Positions 10,081-18,656 of a stretch of 57,113 nt of DNA are shown here, in pieces. The notes under the pieces are model-generated. The model saw nothing but the letters and a program-made list of their open reading frames with translations. It was not told the DNA's origin and made no database searches. The stretch lies in NCBI GenBank assembly GCA_016186995.1, contig JACPKQ010000025.1:1-57113 (forward strand), written 5' to 3'. A program made the translations under genes and the position numbers. Position 1 is the stretch's first letter. Every line of letters begins with the position of its first letter. Source of the DNA: Deltaproteobacteria bacterium. GTDB taxonomy: Bacteria > Bdellovibrionota > JACOXK01.

Positions 10081-11421
10081 ATGATTAAACCCATTCATTT
10101 CGGAAAATACATTTTACTCGATAAAATTGCCACGGGCGGTATGGCAGAGGTTTTTCTAGCTATGGCTAAAGGCCTGGGCGGTTTCGAGAAGATCTTGGTC
10201 GTTAAAAGAATTTTACCCCATCACACTGCTAATAAAGAATTCTTGAAGATGTTTGTAAATGAAGCCCGTATAGCTCTCCAACTTAATCAATCTAATATTA
10301 TTCAGATTTACGATTTTGGAGAAGAAAACGGCCATTATTATTTAGCTATGGAATATGTTGAAGGAAAAAATTTAAGAGAACTTTTAGCATGCCTTGAAGA
10401 AGAAGGTTCAAAACTTCCTCTTGAACATGTGCTCTTTTTTATGAGTGAGATTGCAAAAGGGCTTGATTATGCACATAGAAAAAAAGATGATAAAACCCAT
10501 GCCTTACTTCATTTAGTTCACAGAGATGTGAGCCCCCAAAATATTTTAATTTCTTATGAAGGAGAGGTTAAAATTATTGATTTTGGTATAGCTCAAGCGG
10601 TGATGTTAGAGGATGAAACTTCAAAAGTACAAGTTTTGAAAGGTAAATTTGCCTATATGTCTCCAGAGCAAGTTGAAGGAACAAAGCTTGATTGTAGAAG
10701 TGATATTTTCTCTTTAGGTATTCTTTTATATGAAACTTTGACGTGCCAAAAACTTTTTGCTGGAGAGAATAGTTTTGAAACACTTTTAAAAATTAAAAAA
10801 TGTGAAGTTCCCTTACCTTCTTTGTATAATCCAGATATTCCAGAAGAGGTTGAAGGAATTGTTTTAAAGGCGCTTCAAAAAGATCCTGAGAAAAGATTTC
10901 AATCTGCCGCAGAGATGCAAAAGGCTTTGAAAATCTATCTTTCTAAGAATTACCCTGAGTTTACTTCTCATGAATTTTCCTCTTTTTTGAAAAAACTTTT
11001 TACTCATGAAGTCATCGAGCAAAAGAAAAAAATGAAAGAAATCATTTCATTTATTGAAGAAAGTACTGGAAATGAAGAAGTGCGTGTGCAACTCCCCCCC
11101 CATTCAGCTGAAATATTTATCGGGGGTAAAAAACAATCTAAACTTGCACCTTCGGAGGGTACCTTTAGTGATTTTGAAAAAAAAGTTCAAGATTTAGACA
11201 CCTACATTGGTAAGAAGCCTGTTCAGGAAGACATTGTTTCTAGAAAGAAAGAAACAGTGGGGAAAAGATGGAACACATCTCAAAAGCAATATTTTATGTA
11301 TGTAGGGGCTTTAAGCATTGTTGTTTTAGCACTTGTTTTTTCTCTTCAATATTTATTTCACATGAATCCTAAAAGACATCTTGCAGGAGAGAAACCACCT
11401 ATTCATATTTCGAATCCATAA
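10081..11421 (+). CDS. Eukaryotic-type serine/threonine protein kinase with one C-terminal membrane anchor
   Basis: 446 residues. The kinase domain spans about 10-290: glycine loop IATGGMAEVF, ATP lysine K42, catalytic HRD (147-149, HRDVSPQN) and DFG (167-169), and an activation-loop end SPEQVEG. A linker follows, then a single hydrophobic segment near 404-426 and a short positively charged tail. There is no PASTA or other sensor domain after the membrane segment, so the extracytoplasmic part is only about 20 residues. All catalytic residues are present, so it should be active. The substrate is unknown. It is monocistronic: the next gene appears to have its own promoter. Confidence 0.92.
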   Translation: MIKPIHFGKYILLDKIATGGMAEVFLAMAKGLGGFEKILVVKRILPHHTANKEFLKMFVNEARIALQLNQSNIIQIYDFGEENGHYYLAMEYVEGKNLRELLACLEEEGSKLPLEHVLFFMSEIAKGLDYAHRKKDDKTHALLHLVHRDVSPQNILISYEGEVKIIDFGIAQAVMLEDETSKVQVLKGKFAYMSPEQVEGTKLDCRSDIFSLGILLYETLTCQKLFAGENSFETLLKIKKCEVPLPSLYNPDIPEEVEGIVLKALQKDPEKRFQSAAEMQKALKIYLSKNYPEFTSHEFSSFLKKLFTHEVIEQKKKMKEIISFIEESTGNEEVRVQLPPHSAEIFIGGKKQSKLAPSEGTFSDFEKKVQDLDTYIGKKPVQEDIVSRKKETVGKRWNTSQKQYFMYVGALSIVVLALVFSLQYLFHMNPKRHLAGEKPPIHISNP

Positions 11422-11464
11422 AAAAATCTAAAATTGTTGAAGATTTTTGAACACAATCCTTTAA

Positions 11465-11510
11465 TTGACACACGTACATATTCACGCTAATTTCTGCCAC
11501 TTGATGGCAG
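11465..11510 (+). promoter_or_regulatory. Promoter and inverted repeat of the acyl-CoA ligase gene
   Basis: TTGACA (11465-11470), 17 nt, TAATTT (11488-11493). Immediately after comes a perfect CTGCCA-N5-TGGCAG inverted repeat (11494-11510) at the predicted transcription start, a suitable place for an operator. The -35 is perfect and the -10 weak. Confidence 0.4.
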
Positions 11511-13294
11511 AGAATATGAAAGATCCACAAACGATTCTTGAGGTTTTTCTTCGCCGAGTTAAGAAAGAACCCAAAACGATTGCTTTTAAGCAAAAAGAAA
11601 ACGATGTATGGAAATCAACAACCTGGGAAGAATATCAAGAGATAGTTCGATCTTTGGCTGCAAGTCTTAAAGACCTAGGTGTTCAAAAAGGAGATCGAGT
11701 CGCAATACTTTCTGCCACACGTTGTGAGTGGGCTTTATCAGATGTTGCTATTTTATCTTTAGGGGCTGCGACAGTTCCTATTTACCCTTCAAATACAGCT
11801 TCAGAGTGTGAGTATGTACTTTCTAATTCGGGAACAAAAATAGTCATCGTTGAAGATGAGGCACAATACAATAAAATAAAAAATCTTAATATACTTCAAA
11901 AAATTATTTGTTTTAATGATTTTAAAAGAGACCCAGTTCTTTCGTGGAAGAACTTGGTGAAAGAAGGTAGGCAAAAAAAGTTTGATATCGAAGCTTCTAT
12001 TAAGACAATTGAAAGTTCTCAAATGGCTACGATTGTTTATACCTCAGGAACAACAGGAAACCCTAAAGGTGTTGTTTTAACTCATGATAATTTTGTTTCA
12101 GAGTGTCTCGATATTCAAAGAGCTTTTCCTTTAAGTCATGAAGATGTCTCTTTGACATTTTTACCCTTTGCCCATATTTTTGCACGTGTCGAACATTTAT
12201 CAAGCCTTGTCACAGGGTGGTGTTTGGCTTACGCAGAGTCTATTGAAAAAGTCGCTCTTAATATGGGTGAAGTGAAACCCACACTTCTTTTTTCTGTTCC
12301 TCGTATTTATGAAAAGGTACATACAAAAATATTAGCCAAAGTAGAAAGTGGATCTTTTTTAAAAAAAGAAATTTTTAATTGGGCTGTGAAGGTAGGAAGT
12401 GAAGTAAGTAGTCTTTTAGAAAAGAAAAGAGATATTTCCCCACTTTTAAAATTCCAATATCAATTAGCACAAAAGCTTGTTTTTAATAAGATTAAACAAA
12501 CTTTTGGTGGAAGAATTAAATTTCTTATTTCAGGGGGGGCTCCTTTAGCAAAAGAATTAGCTCGTTTTTTTCACGCAGCAGGGCTTCTTATTGTTGAAGG
12601 ATATGGCCTTACTGAAACAACAGCAGCTGCTTTTGGAAATCTCCCAACTCATTATCATTTTGGTACTGTAGGTTTACCTCTAGGAGAGGTTCAGGTCAAA
12701 ATCTCAGAAGAGGATGGGTACCCACAAGGAGAAGGAGAAATACTTATTAAAAGCAGAAAAGTTTTTAAAGAATATTATAAAAACCCACAAGCTACAAAGG
12801 AAGTTTTTATTAATGGGTGGTTTGCAACAGGAGATATTGGAAGAATTGAAGAGAATGGTTCTTTGAGAATTACGGATAGAAAGAAAGATATTATTGTTAC
12901 AAGTTCAGGTAAAAATGTAGCTCCTCAAAATATTGAAAACTACCTTAAAAGTGATCCTTACATAAGCCAGGTGATGGTTTATGGGGATAAAAGAAACTAT
13001 CTTACAGCACTGGTTACTCTTAACCGTGAGGAGATTGAAAAATTTGCCCACCAAAAGAGAATTATTTATGGAGATTGGTTTGAGCTTGTTGCAAGTGAGG
13101 ACGTTCGGGAACTTATACAAGAAATTATTAGTGAAAAAAATAAAACCCTCAGTTCTTATCAAACAATTAAGAAGTTTAAAATTTTAGAGCAAGATTTCAG
13201 TATTGAATCAGGTGAGCTTACACCAACGCTCAAAGTAAAAAGAAAATATTGTAATGAGAAATATAAGAATATTTTAGATTCGATGTACCACTAA
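11504..13294 (+). CDS. Long-chain acyl-CoA synthetase (AMP-forming)
   Basis: About 596 residues of the ANL adenylating superfamily. It has P-loop YTSGTTGNPKG (about 177-188), then EGYGLTE, the TGDIG hinge-aspartate motif and DRKKDIIVTSSGKNVAPQ before the mobile C-terminal domain. It activates fatty acids to acyl-CoA through an acyl-AMP at the inner membrane. Length and the GKNVAPQNIE motif match FadD15/FAA1-type enzymes. An upstream TTG at 11465 is the -35 box rather than a start. ATG 11504 and ATG 11516 (GCAGAG before it) are both possible. The stop overlaps the convergent membrane-protein gene. Confidence 0.9.
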   Translation: MAENMKDPQTILEVFLRRVKKEPKTIAFKQKENDVWKSTTWEEYQEIVRSLAASLKDLGVQKGDRVAILSATRCEWALSDVAILSLGAATVPIYPSNTASECEYVLSNSGTKIVIVEDEAQYNKIKNLNILQKIICFNDFKRDPVLSWKNLVKEGRQKKFDIEASIKTIESSQMATIVYTSGTTGNPKGVVLTHDNFVSECLDIQRAFPLSHEDVSLTFLPFAHIFARVEHLSSLVTGWCLAYAESIEKVALNMGEVKPTLLFSVPRIYEKVHTKILAKVESGSFLKKEIFNWAVKVGSEVSSLLEKKRDISPLLKFQYQLAQKLVFNKIKQTFGGRIKFLISGGAPLAKELARFFHAAGLLIVEGYGLTETTAAAFGNLPTHYHFGTVGLPLGEVQVKISEEDGYPQGEGEILIKSRKVFKEYYKNPQATKEVFINGWFATGDIGRIEENGSLRITDRKKDIIVTSSGKNVAPQNIENYLKSDPYISQVMVYGDKRNYLTALVTLNREEIEKFAHQKRIIYGDWFELVASEDVRELIQEIISEKNKTLSSYQTIKKFKILEQDFSIESGELTPTLKVKRKYCNEKYKNILDSMYH

Positions 13295-13713
13295 AGTCTG
13301 AGAGTTTCTTTCTTTTCTTTAAAAACTTTTCCCAAAAAAAATCCACAAACAAGATAGGTAAGGAGTCCTGCCAAGAGACTGATCTTAAGATAAAATGTTG
13401 AAATGTATTGAAAGATAAAAGCATGGGCTACTTTTGGTGAAAACTCTGCTAAAAAGAAAAGTAAAACTGATGTGAGTATCCCGATTGGGATCGCTTTCTC
13501 TCGGTTTTTTCTGATAATAACCCAAAAAACGAGTAAAAAGATAAGAGCTTGAAAAATTTGAAGATAAACAATGTAAGAAATGTCATCGGAAAAAATCTTA
13601 AAAGGGGGCTCCATTCCGTAAAACTTAGAAAAAAAACTATAAATAAGTGTAGGAAATAGGAAAAAGATAAGAACAAAAGATACAAAAGAGAGTATAAACT
13701 TTTTATAGTCCAT
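13291..13713 (-). CDS. Multi-pass membrane protein, unknown
   Basis: 140 residues from the ATG at 13713 (AGG a few bases upstream). The frame extends to 13812, but that part overlaps the divergent DUF4416 gene. Four hydrophobic segments are visible (about residues 6-25, 44-62, 70-92 and 103-127), ending in a lysine/glutamate-rich cytoplasmic tail. No motif is recognisable. It is convergent with, and overlaps by four bases, the acyl-CoA ligase gene. An integral membrane protein is certain by composition; its role is unknown. Confidence 0.65.
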   Translation of the reverse strand: MDYKKFILSFVSFVLIFFLFPTLIYSFFSKFYGMEPPFKIFSDDISYIVYLQIFQALIFLLVFWVIIRKNREKAIPIGILTSVLLFFLAEFSPKVAHAFIFQYISTFYLKISLLAGLLTYLVCGFFLGKVFKEKKETLRL

Positions 13714-13771
13714 CTTGCCTAGAGTAGGAAATGGACTATAAACAGTCAAGGGAAGAGATAGTGAGTCATTT

Positions 13772-14308
13772 ATGAGCGTGCCTAAAAAATATAGAGCTTC
13801 AAAGCTCATCATGGGTTTTATATATAAGGAAGATATCTCTTTAGATGAGATATTAAGAAATTTAACCCATTTTCATAAAGAAATAGATATGAAATCACCT
13901 ATTATTTCTTTTAACCATTCATCTTATTATGAAGAAGAAATGGGAGAAAATTTAAAGCGTCTCTGGGTTTCATTTGAAAATTTGATCGACCCTGAAAACA
14001 TTTCTTCTATTAAATTAGAGGTACGTAAAATAGAAGAAATGTGGACTCAAAAAAAGCAAAGAACTGTGAATATTGACCCAGGGATCTTATCTTTAAATAA
14101 CTTTATTTTAACCTCTTTTAAAAACTATACGCACAGAGTTCCTCTTACTCAAGGAGTGTATGCAGATTTAACACTCATTTATGATGATAAAAAAGGATTT
14201 AAAAATCTAGAGTGGACGTATCCTGATTATAAATCTGAAGCTTTTTTAAATTTCTTGTCTCATGTTCGCAAAAAGTATAAGATCCAGCTTGATGAAAGAA
14301 AAACTTAA
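13772..14308 (+). CDS. DUF4416 family protein
   Basis: 178 residues with the pattern I associate with DUF4416: SYYEEEMG, IKLEVRKIE, VNIDPGILSLNN, YTHRVPLTQGVYADLTL and a closing EWTYPDYKSE. The function is not established; the family is found mostly in deltaproteobacterial and other anaerobe genomes. Its 3' end overlaps the kdsC start by 17 nt, so it probably heads the kds-hisC-aroA operon. Confidence 0.75.
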   Translation: MSVPKKYRASKLIMGFIYKEDISLDEILRNLTHFHKEIDMKSPIISFNHSSYYEEEMGENLKRLWVSFENLIDPENISSIKLEVRKIEEMWTQKKQRTVNIDPGILSLNNFILTSFKNYTHRVPLTQGVYADLTLIYDDKKGFKNLEWTYPDYKSEAFLNFLSHVRKKYKIQLDERKT

Positions 14309-14813
14309 AAAAATTAAAATGCTTTTATTAGATGTTGATGGTGTTTTGACAGATGGTCGTGTCATTATGCAATCAAATGATCAGGAGATTATTGAATTTT
14401 CAATTTATGATGGCGTGGGTATTGTTCTTCTTAAAAAAGCGGGCTTTAAAGTAGGTATTATTTCAGGAAGAAACTCTCAGATTATTCATAAAAGAGGAGA
14501 GCATCTTGGCATTGATGAAGTTCATACCAATAAATTTCATAAAATAGATACTTACAAAGAAATTCTTAAAAAATATAAATTTCAAGATGAGGAGATTTGT
14601 TATATTGGTGATGAGTTATTAGATCTTCCTATTTTAGAAAGGGTAGGTTTTTCTGCAGCACCTAAAAATGCCATTTCTGATGTAAAAGAAAAGGTTGATT
14701 ATGTTACTGAAAAAGAAGGTGGGCATGGAGCGGTGCGGGAAGTCATTGAGCTTATTTTGAAAGAAACAGGTCAGAAAGAAGCCCTTCTTAAAAAGGTTTT
14801 AAAGTATTCTTGA
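14292..14813 (+). CDS. kdsC: 3-deoxy-D-manno-octulosonate 8-phosphate phosphatase
   Basis: 173 residues, a cap-less HAD phosphatase: motif I LLLDVDGVLTDG (nucleophile D14, acid D16), motif II ISGRN, motif III near K/GDELLDLP. It removes phosphate from KDO-8-P in LPS inner-core synthesis. ATG 14292 gives the usual compact KdsC start; an ATG 30 nt upstream lies deeper in the preceding gene. Overlaps kdsB by a TTGA junction. Confidence 0.93.
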   Translation: MKEKLKKIKMLLLDVDGVLTDGRVIMQSNDQEIIEFSIYDGVGIVLLKKAGFKVGIISGRNSQIIHKRGEHLGIDEVHTNKFHKIDTYKEILKKYKFQDEEICYIGDELLDLPILERVGFSAAPKNAISDVKEKVDYVTEKEGGHGAVREVIELILKETGQKEALLKKVLKYS

Positions 14814-15559
14814 AAATCTTCGGTGTTATCCCAGCACGTATCGGTTCCACTCGTTTACCCCGTAAAGCTTTAGTAAAAATAGGGGGCAAGCCCTTAATAC
14901 AATGGGTTTATGAGGGGGCGGTACAATATCCTTATTTTGAAAAGCTTATTGTTGCAACAGACGCACAAGAAATTTTTGATGCTGTTAAAGGTTTTGGAGG
15001 GGATGTTGTTATGACATCCCCAGAGCATACCTCTGGAAGTTCTCGTGTTTATGAAGCTATTCAAAAATACAACTTAGAAGATGAAGATATAGTTGTGAAC
15101 ATTCAAGGGGATGAACCCCTGATTAACAAAAAAGTTTTAGAAACATTGATCAGTACTGATTTTAAAAATCAAAAAAAATACGGAATTTCTACTGTAGGAA
15201 GAGAGTTTGTAGATAAGAAAGAAAAAAAAACGCTCCATAATGTGAAAATAGTTTTAAATAAAAAAGGATCCGTTTTAGATTTTACAAGAAAATGGTCTCC
15301 ACAAAAAGATACCTCTGTTTTGTGTCATATAGGACTTTATGCTTATAAAAAATGGGCACTTCACAAATTCATGGAATTAAAACCTACACAAAGAGAGAGG
15401 CAAGAAAAACTAGAACAACTTCGTTTTTGTGATGATTTAAGTATTTTTTCTGTTTCTCTTACACGAGAAAAACTCATTGGTGTTGATACAAAAGATGATT
15501 TAATTTTAGTTAAAAAAGAAATTGAGAAAGCTCATGACAAATCTTCGATTAAGAATTAA
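14810..15559 (+). CDS. kdsB: 3-deoxy-manno-octulosonate cytidylyltransferase
   Basis: 249 residues with the CMP-KDO synthetase signature IPARIGSTRLPRKAL, then NIQGDEPLI (nucleotide/metal site) and HIGLYAYKK. It activates KDO with CTP for transfer to lipid A, directly following the KdsC reaction. It starts with TTG (the T shared with the end of kdsC, stop TGA overlapping), which implies translational coupling. Confidence 0.96.
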   Translation: MKIFGVIPARIGSTRLPRKALVKIGGKPLIQWVYEGAVQYPYFEKLIVATDAQEIFDAVKGFGGDVVMTSPEHTSGSSRVYEAIQKYNLEDEDIVVNIQGDEPLINKKVLETLISTDFKNQKKYGISTVGREFVDKKEKKTLHNVKIVLNKKGSVLDFTRKWSPQKDTSVLCHIGLYAYKKWALHKFMELKPTQRERQEKLEQLRFCDDLSIFSVSLTREKLIGVDTKDDLILVKKEIEKAHDKSSIKN

Positions 15560-15608
15560 TACTTATTCTTAAAGAAGGTGTTCTTCTTGTTTGTAACTTT
15601 ATAAGGTT

Positions 15609-16727
15609 ATGTTTGAGAGCTTAGTCGGGAAAAATATTCGAAATTTATTTCCCTATCCTCCGGGAAAACCTATAGATGAAGTTCAACGTGAATTGGGTGT
15701 TTATGATGTTGTTAAGCTTGCTTCTAATGAAAACCCCTTAGGCCCTTCACCTAAAGCTATTCGTGCAGTTTTAGAAGTTTTAAATCAATCCTCTTTTTAT
15801 CCAGAAGGCAGTTGCTACTATTTAAGAAATAAATTGGTACAGAAGCTCAATAAAAATCTTCTTTTGAATGAAGAGATTCGTAAAGATCAAGTTATTTTTG
15901 GAAATGGTACTAATGAACTTATTGAGCTTATTGTAAGAACTTTTTGTGTTCCAGGAGATGAAGTTCTTACCTCTGAAAAAGCTTTTATTATGTATTCTCT
16001 GGTGGCCGAAGCCCATGGATGTGATGTAGGGTTTTCACCCTTAAAAGATTATACATTTGATCTTGAGGCTATTTTTAATAATATAACCCCTCAAACAAAG
16101 CTTGTTTTTATAGCTAATCCTAATAACCCGACAGGTACTTATGTTTCTCAAAAAGATCTTCAAGAATTTTTAGAAAAAACACAAGAAAAAAATGTGATGG
16201 TTGTTTTGGATGAAGCTTATTGTGAATATGTTGAAGAGAAAGACTATCCTCATGGAATTCGATTACTTTCAGAGTTTCCACATCTGATAGTGCTTCGAAC
16301 CTTTTCAAAAATATATGGTCTAGCAGGGTTTCGAGTTGGGTATGGTGTAGCTCACCCCGATGCTATTTCTTTTATTAACAAAGTTAAATCCCCATTTAAT
16401 GTAAATAATCTAGCACAAAAGGCAGCGGAAGCAGCCTTAGATGATGAAGAGTTTGTGTTAAAAACTAAAGCTGTTATTAAAGAAGGGTTTACTTATCTTT
16501 ATGATGCTTTTAATGAGTTGGGTATTTCTTATGTAAAAAGTTCTGCCAATTTTATTATGATTGATGTCAAGCAAGATGCACTTTTGCTTCATGAACGACT
16601 TTTAAGAAGAGGAATTATTTTAAGGCCTTTAACGGCTTATGGACTGAAAACCCATTTTCGTGTTACGGTGGGTACCCCTGTAGAAAACAGAAAGTTAGTC
16701 AGTGTTTTAACAGCGCTTCTTAAATGA
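15609..16727 (+). CDS. hisC: Histidinol-phosphate/aromatic aminotransferase
   Basis: 372 residues, fold-type I PLP aminotransferase with ASNENPLG, NPNNPTGT, DEAYCEY and the PLP lysine in TFSKIYGLAGFRVGY. No other his genes are nearby. It sits directly before aroA, and in this setting HisC homologues often transaminate aromatic acids (phenylpyruvate, prephenate) as well as histidinol phosphate. The substrate preference cannot be read from the sequence. AAGG lies before the ATG. The stop overlaps aroA. Confidence 0.93.
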   Translation: MFESLVGKNIRNLFPYPPGKPIDEVQRELGVYDVVKLASNENPLGPSPKAIRAVLEVLNQSSFYPEGSCYYLRNKLVQKLNKNLLLNEEIRKDQVIFGNGTNELIELIVRTFCVPGDEVLTSEKAFIMYSLVAEAHGCDVGFSPLKDYTFDLEAIFNNITPQTKLVFIANPNNPTGTYVSQKDLQEFLEKTQEKNVMVVLDEAYCEYVEEKDYPHGIRLLSEFPHLIVLRTFSKIYGLAGFRVGYGVAHPDAISFINKVKSPFNVNNLAQKAAEAALDDEEFVLKTKAVIKEGFTYLYDAFNELGISYVKSSANFIMIDVKQDALLLHERLLRRGIILRPLTAYGLKTHFRVTVGTPVENRKLVSVLTALLK

Positions 16728-18004
16728 TAGAAATAAAGCCTTTCCAACTTAAAAGTGGAACCTATACCGTTCCAGGAGATAAATCACTATCTCATCGTGC
16801 TTTACTTTTAAGCGCGCTTTTTTCAAAGACAATGCATATTAAAAACCTCAATCCCGGAGAAGATGTTTTAACAACCTTAGATTGCTTAAAAAAACTGGAG
16901 ATTTCTTTTGAGAAAAGAAATAATGAAGTAAAGATTTTTGGAGATCTTCAAAAATGCAAAAATATTGAAGAACGGTTTGATTGTCGAAATTCGGGCACCA
17001 CTTTAAGTTTGTTTTTGGGGTTGCACCACAAAAAAAGTTATTTTATTGGGGATGAAAGTCTTTCTTCAAGGTCTTTCAAACCTCAGTGTGAGATTTTAGA
17101 AAGTTTAGGATCTCAGTTTGAATTTGTGAAAGAAAAATACTACTTACCTTTTTACATGAAATCTCCTAAAAACCTTCTTTTCAAAGCCTCCATACCTTCC
17201 TGTTACAACCTCAAAAGTGATTCTGCCCAAGTGAAAAGTATGCTTCTTGTTTTAAAAGAAGTGTATGGAGCTTCGTTTAGCATTCGTTACAAGATTAAAA
17301 CAAGAGATCATACAGAAAGGTTTTTAAATTTTCTAAACACACAAGATAACAATTCTCTTATTTTTAAAATTCCAGGAGATTTTTCTTCTGCTGCCTTTCT
17401 TATAACAGCGTGCCTTTTATCTCACAGTTCAGAAATTAAAATTGAAAACGTGGGTTTGAACCCTACAAGAACTCTTTTTCTTGCACTTATTAAGGAGATG
17501 GGCGGAGATGTTCGTTTTATTGTAGAACAAGAAGAACCTGAGCCTTGGGGTAGTATTTATGTAAAGGCTTCAAAATTAAAAGGGGTACATGTCAATAAAG
17601 ACTGGATTCCAAGAATGATCGATGAAATACCTTGCTTGGCGCTTTTAGCACTTGTTGCAGAAGGAGAGACGGTTGTTCGGGGGGCAGAGCGCCTTCGAAA
17701 TAAAGAAAGTGATCGAATTAAAGCCATTTGTGAAAATTTTAAAAAATGCGGCGTTCACATCGAAGAATATCAAGGCGGTTTTAGGATTAAAAATTTCAGA
17801 AAAAACACACCCCCCTCTCAGAAGCAAATACGGGTGAAAGAGAACACCGTCTTAACAGGTTATGAAGACCATCGCATTATTATGATGCTTTCTCTTTTAG
17901 GTATGCTTTCTCAAAGAAGTTTTTTTATTGATGAGGGTCGCTTTGTTAAGGTATCCTATCCACAGTATTTCGAGGATATTTTAGGATATGATTATAACCA
18001 TTGA
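16724..18004 (+). CDS. aroA: 3-phosphoshikimate 1-carboxyvinyltransferase (EPSP synthase)
   Basis: 426 residues, beginning with a PGDKSLSHRALLL motif (PEP and shikimate-3-phosphate binding), RNSGTT, SRSFKPQCEIL, and later RNKESDRI and GYEDHRIIMM. It transfers the enolpyruvyl group of PEP to shikimate 3-phosphate in aromatic amino acid synthesis. The internal GDKSLSHRAL has the usual lysine and arginine. Overlaps hisC by 4 nt and cmk by 17 nt. Confidence 0.95.
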   Translation: MIEIKPFQLKSGTYTVPGDKSLSHRALLLSALFSKTMHIKNLNPGEDVLTTLDCLKKLEISFEKRNNEVKIFGDLQKCKNIEERFDCRNSGTTLSLFLGLHHKKSYFIGDESLSSRSFKPQCEILESLGSQFEFVKEKYYLPFYMKSPKNLLFKASIPSCYNLKSDSAQVKSMLLVLKEVYGASFSIRYKIKTRDHTERFLNFLNTQDNNSLIFKIPGDFSSAAFLITACLLSHSSEIKIENVGLNPTRTLFLALIKEMGGDVRFIVEQEEPEPWGSIYVKASKLKGVHVNKDWIPRMIDEIPCLALLALVAEGETVVRGAERLRNKESDRIKAICENFKKCGVHIEEYQGGFRIKNFRKNTPPSQKQIRVKENTVLTGYEDHRIIMMLSLLGMLSQRSFFIDEGRFVKVSYPQYFEDILGYDYNH

Positions 18005-18656
18005 TGGACCTAGTGGTGTTGGAAAATCAACAATAACAAGTCTTTTATCTCAAAAACTAGGTATTGTTAAATTAGAATCAGGCGCACTTTATCGTGCGTT
18101 GGCTTATAAGGCTATTGCGCTAGGGTTTCAAAAAGAATCCCACAAGATTGTATCTTTCTTACCCAAAACAAAACTTAGGATTGAAGTCAAAGATCATCAC
18201 ATGCATGTTATTTTAGATGGCACATGTGTTGATTCTTTTTTAAGGGATGAAAAAGTAGGAGAGATTGCTTCTCAAGTTTCAAAATTGAAAGAAGTAAGAG
18301 AGTTTTTGTTAGGTGTACAACGCGAGATTGGCAAAAAGTTTTCGCTTGTCGCCGAAGGGCGTGATATGGGAAGCGTTGTTTTCCCACAGGCAGAGTTTAA
18401 GTTTTTTCTTGATGCAAACCCCAAAGCAAGAGCTCAAAGACGTTATTTAGAGCTTAAAGATCAAGGGGTGAAGGTAGAGCTTAAAACAATAGACAAAGCT
18501 CTTCAGAAAAGGGATCAGGAAGATGAAGAAAGAGAACATTCTCCACTTATAGTGCCTCAAGGGGCTCATATCATTGACACGACAAACCTCTCGATTGACG
18601 CTGTATTAGAAGAAATATATAAAGTTGTTCATGAAGCTTTCGGACCTTTCAGTTGA
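17988..18656 (+). CDS. cmk: Cytidylate kinase
   Basis: 222 residues; P-loop GPSGVGKST (7-15), LESGALYRA, AEGRDMGSVVFPQAEFKFFLDA (CMP-binding and LID approach) and RRYLELK. It phosphorylates CMP/dCMP. The aroA-cmk pairing is common in bacteria. It overlaps aroA, and its 3' end overlaps the following coaBC-like gene. Confidence 0.95.
   Translation: MIITIDGPSGVGKSTITSLLSQKLGIVKLESGALYRALAYKAIALGFQKESHKIVSFLPKTKLRIEVKDHHMHVILDGTCVDSFLRDEKVGEIASQVSKLKEVREFLLGVQREIGKKFSLVAEGRDMGSVVFPQAEFKFFLDANPKARAQRRYLELKDQGVKVELKTIDKALQKRDQEDEEREHSPLIVPQGAHIIDTTNLSIDAVLEEIYKVVHEAFGPFS

Noticed and set aside
13714-13812. 33-residue N-terminal extension of the minus-strand membrane protein
   Set aside because: It overlaps the divergent DUF4416 gene; the internal ATG at 13713 gives a normal membrane-protein start.
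14262-14291. Upstream start for kdsC
   Set aside because: It adds residues absent from the family and lies inside the DUF4416 gene.
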